In this document: positions 36,376-49,463 of the stretch, piece by piece
Position numbering within the stretch: the stretch's first letter is position 1
Layout of the letters: each line of letters begins with the position of its first letter
Origin: Erodium maritimum
Taxonomy: Eukaryota > Streptophyta > Magnoliopsida > Geraniales > Geraniaceae
Direction: 5' to 3'
Length of the DNA stretch: 64,000 nt
Assembly (NCBI GenBank): GCA_963921825.1
Contig: OY997592.1
Span: 27,693,730-27,757,729 of the forward strand
Translations under genes and position numbers: made by a program
Notes under the pieces: generated by a model
The model's database searches: none
What the model saw: only the letters and a program-made list of their open reading frames with translations
Told to the model about the DNA's origin: nothing

Positions 36376-39141
36376 TGTCACGCCCCAAATCCGGTTTTGA
36401 CCGCACTCGAGACGTGAATTTAAAATAATAGAGTAGTTTTAATATCAAAAAAGGTCTCAAATAACAGTTTAAAAGCTCCAAGTAACCTCATGAGTCAACA
36501 GCTCAGTAAAACCCACAAAATAAAGAAGTTTAACAGCAAATAAACTGTACGTCTCTAGACAACTAGACAAGACCCTTGCTAGCTCCCAAGCGCCGAGAAT
36601 CCCGCTAGCACAAATCCCGCTCAAGACCTGTAAAACAACAAGGTAAAGGGAGTGAGCTTTCGCTCAGTAGGAAGAGTAGTTAAGGCGATGAGTATCCGCT
36701 CATCACCACGAGTAACTGTCCAATTAGGGCATACTAGCACAGCACACAACTAAACAAAACACGGACTTTCATAACCACAATCCTCAATTCCAAGATTATA
36801 ACCACTCTCACCAACATACTTACACGACCACTATCACACTATACTCACTTCACTTAATCAAGTATCATGCATACAACAAACAATAAAATAAGCACATATC
36901 CCGTACCGTAGTCCCCGACTCCGCCGGCTGTCCACAGCCCGACTCTATCATATCACACCGGAACACACAGCATCGGCCTAGATATCTTCCTAGAAATCCG
37001 TCGGGGCACAATCAAAATACATCATACCGGAATACACCATCGGCCCAGATGTCTTCCCGAAATCCGTCGGGGCATAAACACGACGCCTAGTGCCAAATCA
37101 CAAATCCTCGACCTAGATGCCTTACACCGGCATACCCCCTCGATGTAGGTATCATACCAGAATAACACACCGTGGGACCGCGCATACGTGGGACCACACT
37201 GTCGGCCTAGGTACTACCCTACACCGGCGTACCCCCTCGATGTAGGTACCATACCGGAATACAACTCCTCTTGGAACACACATCAAGATAATATCACACA
37301 TCATAATGCCATAGCTCAACCACGGTGTACCAACCGGGTCAACTTACCACAACACAACACGTTGGTCTATCAATCACCCGACCATATCACAACCATTGGT
37401 TTACTACATAACACGCATGGCATACTTGCCCAAACATAACAACACACTACACCGAACATATCATAACATGATTCTCAATCTAGCAACGACTAAATCACAC
37501 ATGATGCATCTCAGTCAAAGATCATGGCATTTCAATCAACACACAACCTAAGGGCTCGACATGGCCCGCATGCATTTCTGCAGCTTGGCAATCCGAAACT
37601 TACGGCTCGACATGGCTCGTAAGCTATCCCTCATTTCACTCTTTTCTCACAACCTAATCATGCAATTCTAACAACTTAAACAAGTAATTACGACCTATAG
37701 GCATACTAGTAACTTTCCGTAATTAAACCGGTATTCGCTACTTTCCCTACCTCAAAAGCAATCCAATCCTAGCAGCGGACGACCTGGCTAGCTTCCTCCT
37801 CGTCACTTCACGTAGTACACAGTCTCCTCCTCCGTCAAGCTCGGGTCCAAAGTCTTGGATCACAAAACAATTCGCGAGTCAATACCAAATCAGTTCCGCC
37901 TTTAACGAGAAACAACTAAATTAAGCCCGAAAGTCCAACAAGGGCAAAAAGGGAAATGGTCCGGAATGAGGCCCAAGCCGGATGGCCCACAGGCCCGGTA
38001 CCCGACCCGGCGCGTGCAGCATAACGGCCCAGTACCCGACCCGGCCTGTGCAGCATACCGGCCCGGGGCTAGGCACGGCTCGTGCGGCACACCGGCCTGG
38101 GGCCAGGCACGGTCCGTGATGCAGGCCGGCCCGAGACCAGGCACGGTCCGTGCTGCACACCGAGCCGGACCCTGGCCCGGTCCGTGCTACACACCGTGCC
38201 GGACCCTGGCCCGGTCCGAGCGGCGTTCCGCACCGGTCTGGATAAACCCTTCTTCCTCCTTCTTCCGCTTCGTTTTCCACGAATTTCTACCTCAAATCTC
38301 CATTTATGAACTCTTAAACCTCCAAAACAGAACCAACAATCTCCAAAACTTCAATACCCTCAATGGGTTTCATCAAAACTACTCAAATCAATTGATTTCC
38401 ATCATCCAACCTCACTTCCATCCACAAAAACATCATCTAACACCAAAAAACCTTAAACTCAACCATTTCTAGCATTTCTCTACCAAAACCCATGAATCAA
38501 ATTCAACCAAAAAAAAATGGTTTGGATTATTACCTTGGTAATGAAGAATAGATGAAGAAAATGGGATTTCAGAGCTGTTTTGAGGTAAGAACAAGCCAAA
38601 GTCTCCTCCTTTTCATTCTTTCTTCTTCCGCAAGCTTCCCTGGTTCCCTTCTCTCTCTCCCCTCTCTCTATATTTCGGGCAATGCAGAAAAATGAGGTGA
38701 AATTGGTCCAATTTAATGTCTTAAACCTAGAGAACAAGATGCCCAAAAATACACCCTTGTCCTTTCTCTTCCAAAGTTCAACTACTAAGGGTAGAAGGGT
38801 CGATTCGCATCCATTTATTCCCTTCCAAGAAAGCTAACATGGACACATGTCCATGTGGGGACCACTTCTACTCAAATAATTCCAGCTCAATTAATTAAAT
38901 ACGTTTAGTTTCTAATTGGACAGTGTTTGATCGAAAATAACCCCGGGTTGACTTTTCCCACAATTACAGTTGTTTGAAAGGAAACGACCCAACTAAGTTA
39001 ACCATAACGACGGCTAAGCTTTTTGGGTCCCGGAAAGGTCCCGAATGACTCCCGGAGTCATCGGTTGACTTTTCCAGCAAAAAGTTAACTTTCGCCAGAA
39101 TTCTTCGGTTCGACCGGGATCGACCGGAGGCGGTTCTTACA
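36376..39141 (-). repeat. 3' LTR of the gypsy element
   Basis: 2766 bp, TGTCACGCCCC to CGGTTCTTACA on the plus strand (TGTAAGAACC to GGGGCGTGACA on its own strand). It contains a block of ccggaatacaccatcggcc-type repeats near 36950-37270 and a GC minisatellite at 37975-38235. Its ORFs are chance frames. Confidence 0.93.
37975..38235. repeat. GC minisatellite in the gypsy 3' LTR
   Basis: Repeated ccggcccggg, aggcacggtccgtg and cagcataccgg modules of about 40 bp. The other LTR of the same element has only about 110 bp of it (57755-57880), the main length difference between the two LTRs. Confidence 0.8.
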
Positions 39142-39157
39142 GTCTACCCCCCTTAAA
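39142..39157 (-). other. Polypurine tract of the gypsy element
   Basis: The minus strand reads ttttaaggggggtagac directly before the 3' LTR, the expected plus-strand primer. Confidence 0.8.
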
Positions 39158-39189
39158 AGAATTTCGTCCTCGAAATTTAAAACTGACGT

Positions 39190-42100
39190 ACCTCAAGGGT
39201 TGAACAGGCTGGGGTACTTCGCACGAACTTCATCCTCGCGCTCCCAGGTCGACTCTGCTCCGTGGTGCTCTCACTGCACCCGTATCAGTGGGATAGTCTT
39301 GCCACGCAAGACCTGCTCTTGCATATCCAGAATCCTGGCTGGCTGCTCCTCATACGAGACATCCTCAGCCACCTCGATGTCCGTCCACTCAATAACGTGG
39401 GAGGGGTCCGCGGTGTACTTCCGCAGCTGGGACACGTGGAAGACGTTGTGAACATTCCCGAGCTGCAGTGGCAATGCAAGGTGGTAAGCAACGGCTCCAA
39501 CTCTACCCCAAACCTCAAAAGGTCCGATAAACCGTGGGGCCAACTTGCCTCCGCCACGTTTAAACCGCAATAGCCCCTTCTTCGGGCTCACCTCTAGGAA
39601 CACATGATCACCAACAGTGAACTCAAGAGGTCGAGGCCGTCTATCAGCATAAATCTTCTATCGGCTCTGTGCGGTCTTCAACCGCTCTCGGATCAGTGCG
39701 ACCTTCTCGATCGTCTCCCGGACAAGCTCCGGGCCGAGTAGACTCCTGTCTCCCACTTCGGCCCAACACACGGGCGATCTGCACGGCCTGCCATACAACG
39801 CCTTAAACGGTGCCATCTCAATACTGGCCTGGAAGCTGTTGTTGTAGGCAAACTCTGCTAATGGTAAGTGGTCCTCCCATGACCCTCGGAAGTCCAACAC
39901 ACATGCTCGCAGCATATCCCCTAGTATCTGAATCGTGCGCTCTAACTGACCGTCGGTCTGCGGGTGATACGCCGTACTAAGCAAGACCTCGGTCCCCAAC
40001 GCTCTCTGCAAGCTCCCCAAAAATCTGGAGGTGAATCGAGGATTCCTAACGGACACAACCGACACCGGAACCCCGTGAAGACGTATGATCTCCCGAACAT
40101 ACAAACGGCTCAAAGTGTCAACCGTATCCGTCATCCTCATGGCTAAGAAATGTGCCGACTTGGTCAGCCGGTCGACCACTACCCAAACTACGTCGTGCCC
40201 TCTCGGCGATCTCGGTAAGCCACTCAAAAAATCCATAGTGACGTGCTCCCACTTCCACTCTACGACCGGCAGTGGCTGTAGCAAACCGGCGGGACGCTGA
40301 TGCTCGACCTTCACTTGCTGACAAGTAAGGCATCTCGAGACGAACTCTGCAACTGCTCTACGCATCCCGCTCTACCAGAACTGTCGTATGATATCCCAAT
40401 ACATCTTGGTGCCACCCGGGTGCACTGCAAGACGGGAGTGATGACACTCTCTCAACACAATGTCACTACAACCCCGCGGCACAAACAGCCCTCCTCGGTA
40501 ACGTAGACCCTTATCGGCACCCTGCTCCCAGCCCTCGGTGTCAACACCGCTGATCATCCTCTCCCGGATCTCTACCGTCTCGGCATCCTCGGCCTGTGCT
40601 TCCAGCACACAAGCAACTAGTGTGGGCTGAGCTACCAGCGAACACATGGTCACGCCATCGGTGATCTCATCTAGCTCAAGTCTAAACGAGCTCAACTCCT
40701 CCATCATGTCCCACTCTCGGACTGATATACTAGCAAGGCAGTGAGTCGACTTCCTACTCAGGGCATCGGCGACGACGTTCGCCTTGCCCGGATGGTAAAG
40801 TAGCTCGAAGTCGTACTCCTCAAGTGATTCCATCCACCACCTCTGGCGCATGTTCAAGTCGCACTGGGAGAAGATGTACTTGAGACTCTTGTGATCCGAG
40901 AACACCCGGAATCGATCTCCATACAAGTAGTGTCGCCAGCTCTTCAGCATAAAGACGACTGCTGCCAACTCTAGATCATGGGTAGGGTAGTTGCGCTCAT
41001 GCGTCTTCAACTGTCTAGAGCCATATGCAACTACCTTCCTGGACTGCATCGTTACACACCCCAGTCCCTCGCCGGACGCATCACAATACACATCATATCC
41101 GACCCCACGCTCCGGCACTATCAACACGGGCGCGGTAGTCAAACGAGCGTTCAGCTCGGTGAAGGAGTGCTCACACTCATCCTTCCACACGAACTCGGCC
41201 CCCTTGCGTGTCAGGACAGTCATCGGCGTGACCAGTGGTGAGAAGTCATGGACGAACCGTCGATAGTATCCCGCCAATCCGAGGAAGCTGCAGATCTCAA
41301 ATACACTCTTTGGTCGTGCCCACTTCGATATTGCGTCGATCTTCGCCGGGTCGAATAGGTTACCCTCTCAGGATACAACATGCCCAAGGAACTTCACCTC
41401 GGCGAGCCACAACTCGCACTTCTCCAGGTTGCCATACAGCTGGTGAGTACGCAACAATGTCAAAATTGTCCTCAGATGCTCCATGTGCGCCTCCTCACTC
41501 GGTGAATAAATCAAAATATCATCTACGAACACCACGACGATCTGATCTAAGTAGGATCGGAAGATCCCGTTCATCAGGTCCATGAACGCTGCAGGCGCGT
41601 TCGTCAGCCCGAACGGCATCACCAGGAACTCGTAGTGACCATACCAAGTCCGAAATGCAGTCTTCGCCACATCCTCCTCCCGAACCCTCAACTGATAATA
41701 CCCGGATCGAGATCAATCTTCGAGAAGCACTTCGCTCCTCTCAACTGATCAAATAGATCATCGATCCTCGGCATCGGATAACGGTTCTTCACCATGACCC
41801 GGTTCAGCTTCCAGTAATCGGTGCACATCCTCAATGCTCCACCCTTCTTCCTCATGAAGAGGGCGGGTGCTCCCCACGGCGAAGTACTCGGTCGGATGAA
41901 TCTCTTCTCCCGAAGCTCCTCGAGTTGTCACTTCAGCTCGACCAAGTCGGCTGGTGCGAACGGATATGGGGCCATACATATCGGCGCCGTACCCGGGATC
42001 AAGTCGATCCTAAACTCCACCTCGCACGCCGGCGGTAATCCCGAAAACTCCTCCAGAAAGACCTCTGGGAACTCGCACACCACCCGCGGCAGCTCTCTAC

Positions 42101-42476
42101 TCTGCACGACCTCCACCTAATCTCCCACGGTTAATGCTGACAGGAGAACTCCGCTCCTACTGCCCAAGACACAAGTTACGATCGTGTCGCCCGATACCAC
42201 CGTAACCTGTCGCCGATAGCAGTCGATCGACGCCCGATACCTCGTCATCCAGTCCATCCCCAAGATCACATCAAATTTCGTCATGTCCAACACAAGCAAA
42301 TCACCATAAAAAGGGCAATCAGCCACTCGAATCTCACATGCACGACATACAGTACTCAAAACTACCTCTCCCGTAACAGGGGTGTCAAGGCATAAAGGTC
42401 GACTCAAAAACTATACCCTCAGCCCCAACATACGATCGAAAGCAGAAGAGATGAAAGAATGAGATGCTCCAGTATC
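39190..42476 (-). pseudogene. gypsy pol relic: protease, RT, RNase H, integrase
   Basis: The aspartic protease keeps LFDTGASHSFIS (DTG at about 42468-42476). RT keeps [23 protein letters not shown] and catalytic [10 protein letters not shown] (about 41519-41527). RNase H starts at VYCDASGEGLG and ends with HPGKANVVADALSRK. Integrase has the zinc motif (HHSRLAVHPGG and CLTCQQVK) and core VVVDRLTKSAHF. The second catalytic site reads VVSVRNPRF, where the family has S-D-R-D, so that Asp is Val. The third site, TDGQLERTIQ, keeps its Glu. The C-terminus ends STWEREDEVRAKYPSLF. Nonsense codons lie near 42407, 41925, 41365, 40372, 39657 and 39268, mostly one transition from the expected codon. Confidence 0.92.
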
Positions 42477-42689
42477 AAATAAGAAGGATGCCCATGAATT
42501 GTAAAGCAAGCACGTACCCTATGTAGCCTCATGGCCGGAGTGACGTCCCTCATCTCGAGAGTCGGTGACAGCATACACCCGGCCCTACTGTGCCTAGGGT
42601 CTGCCTTTCGGAGGTGGTGGAAGTGCCACCTACTGCGCAGCCCTCTGCCTCAGCGATGGCGCGCTCGCTGCCTACCGCGGAGCTCTCTG

Positions 42690-43935
42690 CGCCTGAGCCT
42701 GACGCTGCTGGAACTGCGGTGACTGCCCAGCCTGCGACTGCTGTGGTCGCGGGGAAGACATCTCCCTAAACCGAGCTGGGCACCTGGCCGCGAAGTGTCC
42801 AGGCCGTCCGCATTGGTGGCATAGCAGTGGCCCGACACTCTATCTCCCTTAAGGTCTGCCCGCTAGATGATCTGCTGGTCCTCTGCCTCTCGGACAGTCT
42901 CGAACGGTGTGGCTCTACTGCCCACAACGAAAACACGCCCGCTCTGTCGGGGTAGGTGCAACAGAGGCCACTGATCCGACCTGCCGTGTCCCACTCAGCT
43001 GTGCCTAGGACTGGAACGATCCCGAGGTCCTCTGCTTCCTCGGATCACGAGACTCAGATGGACTCAGGGAGCCGCTCAGTCTCGGCCTGATCTCCCGAAC
43101 TCTGGCGGTCTCTCGGAAGCGTCGCTCCACGGTCAGTGCCTGATCCACCAGGTCAGAGTATACCTGGATCCTCATAACAGCGACCCGTTCCGCAATAACA
43201 GGGCGAAACTCTCCCTCAAATCGTCGGCAGCGATGAGTCTCAGTCTGTACCATCTCCTGGGCAAGTGAACATCGCCTCGTACTCAGACACCGTCAGTCCC
43301 TCCTGACGTAGTTCCAGGAACTACTAGTGACTGTCATCCAATACCGATTGTGGAAAATACTGCTCAAGGAATCGCTGCCCAAACAACGAGAAGTCATCCC
43401 CCTCGCGCGCCTGCTCGCGCTGCCACCAATGTTAGGAATCTCCCTCCAGCTGGAATACCGCAACGGACACTCTCATGCCACCATCTAGTATCCAAGTTGC
43501 GGGTCATACGCTCCAGCCATCTCTCGGTTGTCTCGGGGTCTGGCTCCCTGGAAAATACTGGTGTGCCCAGCCTGCGGAAGTCTCGCAGCGCCTGAGCGGT
43601 GTGATTGTCGACCTGGCTAGGCCTCATGGTCGCGGCTGTAGTGGCAGCAGGCACGGTATCCTGTGCCGGGGCCGTGGTCTCTCTCTCTGCCTCCCTCTGG
43701 GCGAAGGCTGCTGCTAAGTCTAGGACTGTGCGGGACAGCTCCTCCAGAGCTGCCTCCTGAGTAGGCTCACTGACAGCGAAACTCTAGATGGCAGTCCCGA
43801 TGATCCAGTATCGGTCATGTCATGCCCCTCAGCGGGTGCACCCTGGGCACTTGACTGCCCTCGCCCCCCAGCTGGCCATCTCCTGGTGCCTCGTGGTACG
43901 TAGGTCGGCGCCATGTCGTATGTCCGCTGCACTTA
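42690..43935 (-). pseudogene. gypsy gag relic with intact zinc knuckle
   Basis: N-terminal part starts near 43932 (MQRTYDMAPTYV). Capsid phrases DFRRLGTPVFSREPDPETTERWLERM (quoted in part: FRRLGTPVFSREPDPETTER) and HRCRRFEGEFRPVI are typical of gypsy gag. The knuckle at about 42787-42828 reads CHQCGRPGHFAARC, a complete CX2CX4HX4C site. Stops and shifts occur between these parts, e.g. near 43393 and 43004. The capsid would package element RNA. Confidence 0.85.
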
Positions 43936-44650
43936 CAACGCACATGTTCAGTTTCTTAACTCGTATAAACGACGCACTTAAAATAACTAACGTCACACAC
44001 AGTTCATAACAGTAGCACTCATACTAATATTATATTCAGTATAATATAGTCAAACAATTTCAGACAACCAGAGAAGTTTGCACCCTAGTGCGTCACATAG
44101 TTCAACCATCAATCAGCGAGGTTACACACAATTCACAACGTCTAACACACTGCAATTTCACATTAGGCAGACATCAACTTAGATTTAAGTTATTAGCATG
44201 TCCACTTTCTACTATAACATTCATGTCGATATCGTGTTATTACAACCCGATTCAAGCGTCCCCGAACTACGTTGTAACCACTTGACATCCCCCCATCACG
44301 TCCAGCTACAATGGCCCCTATAGTCGAATCGTGATGGTACATACACTTCAGTTTCTGCAGAAAATTGGGCATGACCCGTTCGTAAATTACACTAACCATC
44401 CGCTTATGCGGGACACTCAAATCATAATCTGCACACAACAAGTCAGACAAATCAATTAAAGACAACAATCATAATGGTTCACCACAAGTACACGCTACTT
44501 AGACCGGACACTTCACTAACCCGAGACTCTCTTCGTCTGGCCTCCACGCGTAGGACATATCCGATTTGCGTAACCGACACATGGAAACCTAGCGCCCTAA
44601 CTCTACCCACCTAATTGGCGTACAGTCCGAGGTTTTTGAAAAACGTAACC

Positions 44651-44664
44651 AAGCTCTGATACCA
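44651..44664 (-). other. Primer-binding site of the gypsy element
   Basis: Minus strand TGGTATCAGAGCTT, three bases from the 5' LTR at 44668, matches initiator tRNA-Met. Confidence 0.92.
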
Positions 44665-47194
44665 AATTGTCACGCCCCAAATCCGGTTTTGACCGGACTC
44701 GAGACTTGAATTTAAAATAATAAATAATAGAACAGTTTTAATATCCAAAAAGGTCTCAAATAATAGTTTAAAAGCTCCAAGTAACGTCATGAGTCAACAG
44801 CTCAGTAAAAACCACAAAATAAATAAGTTTAACCGCAAATAAATTGTACGTCTCTAGACAACTAGACAAGACCCTCGCTAGCTCCCAAGCGTCGAGAATC
44901 CCGCTAACACAAATCCTTCTCAAGACCTATAAAACAACAAGGTAAAGGGGTTGAGCTTTCGCTCAGTAGGAAAAGTAGTTAAGGCGATGAGTATCCATTC
45001 ATCACCATGAGTAGCCGTCCAATTAGGGCATACTACCACAACACACAACTAAACACAAAACGGACTTTCATAACCACAATCCTCAGTTCCAAGATTATAA
45101 CCACTCTCACCACCATACTTACACGCCACTATCACACTATACTCACTTCACTTAATCAAGTATCATGCATACAACAAACAATAAAATAAGCACACGTCCC
45201 GTACCGCAGTCCCCGACTTCGCCGGCTGTCCACAGCCCGACTCAATCATATCACACCGGAACACACAGCAATGGCATAGATATCTTCCTGGAAATCCGTC
45301 GGGGCACAATCACAATACATCGTACCGGAATACACCATCGGCCCTGATGTCTTCCCGAAAACTCGTCGGGGCATAAACACGACGCCTAGTGCCAAATCAC
45401 AAATCGTCGGCCTAGATGCCCTACACCGGCATACCCCCTCGATGTAGGTATCATACCAGAATAACACACCGGGGGACCGTGCATACGTGGGACCACACCG
45501 TCGTCCTAGGTACTATCCTACACCGGCGTACCCCCTCGATGTAGGTACCATACCGGAATACAACTCCTCTTGGAACACACATCAAGATAATATCACGCAT
45601 CATAATGCCATAGCTCAACCACGGTATACTAACCTGGTTAACTTACCACAACACAACACGTCGGTCTATCAATCACCCGACCATATCACAACCATTGGTT
45701 CACTTCATAACACGGATGACACACTTGCCCAAACATAACAACACACTACACCGAGCATATCATAACATGATTCTCAATCTAGCAACGACTAAATCACACA
45801 TGATGCATCTCAGTCAAATATCATGGCATTTCAATCAACACACAACCTAAGGGCTCGACATGGCCCGCATGCATTTCTACAGCTTGGCAATCCGAAACTT
45901 ACGGCTCGACATGGCTCGTAAGCTATCCCTCATTTCACTCTTTCCTCACAACCTAATCATGCAATTCTAACATCTTAAACAAGTAATTACGACCTATAGG
46001 CATACTAGTAACTTTCTGTAATTAAACCGGTATTCGCTACTTTCTCTACCTCAAAAGAAATCCAATCCTAGCAGCGGACGACCTGGCTAGCTTCCTCCTC
46101 ATCACTTCACGTAGTTCAGAGGTCTCCTCCTCCGTCAAGCTCGGGTCCAAAGTCTTGGATCACAAAACAATTCGCGAGTCAATACCAAATCAGTTGCGCC
46201 TTTAACGAGAAACAACTAAATTAAGCCCGGAAGTCCAACATGGGCAAGAAGGGAAATAGGCCGGAATGAGTTCCAATCCGGATGGCCCACAGGCCTTTTA
46301 AGAACCACCCCCGGTCAATCCCGGTCGAACCGGTGGATTTCGCCAAAGTTTGATTTTCGGCTGGAAAAGTCAACCGATGACTCTGGAAGTTATTGGGGAC
46401 ATTCCCGGGGCCCAAAAAGCTTAGACACTATCACGTTTGGCTTAGTTGGGCCATTACCTTTCGTTTGACTGTAATATTGGAAAAAGTCAACTTTAGTCAA
46501 ATCCGAACTTTTTATCGAATAAATACAAGTAAATTGGACTACTGGATTTTAAATAAAAGAGAGTGGTCCCCACTATTCCAAGTATCACTAATGGCTTGGA
46601 GGAAAGGAAAGAGGCTCAAATGACCTCTCTACCCTCACTAGTTGTCCATAAAAAGGGATAAGAACTAAAGGGTTTTTGGTCTTTTTCACCTCTAGGTCTT
46701 TTTAAGGCATTAGATGACACAAAATCAGATTTATTCCCTTGTAGCAGCCGAAAATTGAGAGAGAAAGGAGAGCTTGGAGCTTCCATGGTGTCTTGAAGAG
46801 AAAGCAAGAGAAAAGAGGGACCTTTTGTATCAATCTCTACCCAAATCCTCTCTAAAATCCCTTCATCTTCATCAACTCATTCTCCTAGAGGTTTGTACAT
46901 CCTCAACTCTTCATTTCCATCACTTCCATCTCTTGGGTTTTCTTACTTTGGACTAGAACTTGTTGGGTTTTAGCTTATTTAGTGTTAGATGGTGTTGTAG
47001 AGAAGAAGTGGATGAATTGTTGTTGAAATCCTTGAGTTTTGATGGTTTTTGATTGAGAAATCTTTTGGGTACTTGTTGTTGGATGATTCCTACCATGGGT
47101 AGAGGAGAAATGGAGTTATTGAACTGTTTTTGGGAGTTTTGGAGGACTGAAAATGGAGATTTTGAAGTGTTTTTCTTGAAAATCGCGTCTGAAG

Positions 47195-47365
47195 GAGGAA
47201 GCGGACGGAACTGTCCAGACCCGTCACGGATCCGTGATAGGGACCGTGACGGTAGACGTCACGGCTCCGTGAGGGAGGTCGTGACGACATCAGGCACGGC
47301 TCCGTGAGGAGATCCGTGACGGCGCAGACCACGGATCCGTGACCAGATTCGTGGCAGACCAGTTT
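47195..47365. repeat. CACGGATCCGTG-rich cassette in solo LTR
   Basis: Several copies of tcacggaTccgtga and tcacggctccgtga palindromes in 170 bp, placed after the conserved aactgtccagacc anchor. Related LTRs have other GC repeats here. Confidence 0.8.
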
Positions 47366-47762
47366 TGGTTCTTTTAAACCCTTTTCGACTTTTTCTCGTT
47401 TACTTCAAGAAAGTGTTTTGGAAACAATGGGGGAAGTCTTTAAACTCAGATGATTGCTCTTTGGCTAGCCGTTAATTGGAGTTTATTTGTGTTTCAAGAG
47501 CTTGGAACCGAGCGAGAGGGACGAAGACTACTCCGAGACCCGTGTGAAGAACGAAGGGGAGGCTAGCCGAACTCTACAGCAAAGAATTATTAGAGGAAGA
47601 CCACAAGATAGGGGAAATACTAAACTCCTCGTGCAATTCAATACTTAGTATGCCTATTAGGTTAATAAAATCGGAAAGGTCCTAGGTTGCATATAAGATG
47701 AGAATAACTAGAATAATCGTCTCTCAATTACTAATAACCGGACGTGTCTAGTATGCATGCAT

Positions 47763-49450
47763 TGTTAGTCTTAGTGCCCGTAGTTCAATCCTAAATGTCC
47801 AAATGTACATATCATCGTTAGCAATAAAATTAAAGCGACTTTATATTACTTATGTGTTGGAGTAATATATCGACGTGTGCTCTGATCTATGCCCACCATG
47901 CGAATAGAACCATAGATCGAGATAGATCACACTCGATGGGTCCCTAGTCAACAAAGCTTCACTAGAAGCGACTAGTATGAAAGATGGCTCTTTATGGCTT
48001 ACGTTCTGTTAGTCATTGGAATGGGATTTCGGAGTCTGATCATAGATATCATGTGGGACATGATATTGGACGACCCGCCCTGAATATGTGCCATAGATTA
48101 AGTCATGAACATATTCAGTGTTGTAGCTTGTCATGTATCCTTAGACCAAGGAGTCTTTGTGATCGCTATGTAATGAACAACTGAGTTTGACCTGAGCCTA
48201 ACGTTGTCCGTAACAGGGCTTCCATAACGGCCAGGATTGGCTTGGGGACGGGCTACATGAGTGACACGAAAGAAGGCTAAGGGATTTATCCCTCATACTA
48301 AGGTATGGGAAAGATATCGGTTCTCGGCCGCTTGATCGAGAGTGATTGGAAGAATAGCATGGCCATGCACATGATACTGGGTATCATATCTTCAGTCATC
48401 TCACATATCAAGGAACGGTGATTGAGAATAATAAGGATGACGGCTCTATGCCTTATCTCAATCAGGATATCGGAGATAAAAGGATAATGACAGGGACGAC
48501 GGAAAGGTTAGAATCGACAGGGTCGATTCGTTATGTAGTGTCAGGCAATACTAAAGTCTCGTTAGTTGCCACTTAAATAGGATCAAGTAAAATGGGATTT
48601 TACGTTGATCTATTGACATGCATAAACCTAAGGGTCACACCGGAGGATGAAACTCATTGACACATTTATGGAGAATGGCCAAAAGGGAGTTGTCTCGGGA
48701 CATGACCAAAACTGGGTTTTGGGTCATGTGCCCGTAAGTGAATAGGACTTTACGGATCGAGACAAGGCTTGGAGTCTTGGGATTGATCGCGTCGGATAAT
48801 GTTGGACATTTCCGGTATGGAAGGCATGGGGGCGATGAGCGAATCACGGGACCTCGTTGGAAATGGTCACGTGCCATGTTCCAAGAGGCCCATGAAAGGC
48901 CCATGCAACCAAGGCCCATGGAACTAATTAATCAAGTCTTGATTAATTAGTACTAAGTAAGCAAGACAAGGATTAAGGTGTTGGTGATTCACCACCTAAC
49001 CCAATCTTGTCTTGCCATACTTTGTCCTATTTACACCTTACTTGACACCATACTTGTCCCATGCCTTTAGTTGGACAAGTATGGGTTTTGTTATGTTTAA
49101 GTCATCTTTTTTCAACATAACAAACACTAGACAAGAATAGGAAACACATTTTCTCTCCCTCTTCCGTGGCCATTTCGGGTTTGGCTAGTTTCCTCCTCCA
49201 TTTTTGTGTTCTTGAGTCCTCAAAGAGAAGAACTACGTGGCTTTGATTCCCATGTGGATACGTAGGCGTCTTGGAGACTCAAGCCAATCATTCGTTACCC
49301 GGTGTTCTTGTTTTGGTAAGAACTAGTGCTGAAATTTTCTCTTGTGAATCCATTCTTTGTTAGTTGTTTCATGATTTTAATCGTCTCTTGGTTTTCATTG
49401 ATTTTCCGCTGCGAGTTGGTTCATCTCCAACCTTACCTCGAGACCCAACA
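47763..49450 (+). repeat. 5' LTR of copia-C
   Basis: 1688 bp, TGTTAGTCTTAG to GAGACCCAACA. It would hold the promoter and polyadenylation signals. ORFs inside recur in every LTR copy in this window and are not genes. Confidence 0.95.
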
Positions 49451-49451
49451 G

Positions 49452-49463
49452 TGGTATCAGAGC
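49452..49463 (+). other. Primer-binding site of copia-C
   Basis: TGGTATCAGAGC one base after the 5' LTR; initiator tRNA-Met type. Confidence 0.93.

Noticed and set aside
37921..38472. ORFs of 119 and 168 codons on opposite strands
   Set aside because: They read the GC minisatellite of the gypsy LTR in both directions.
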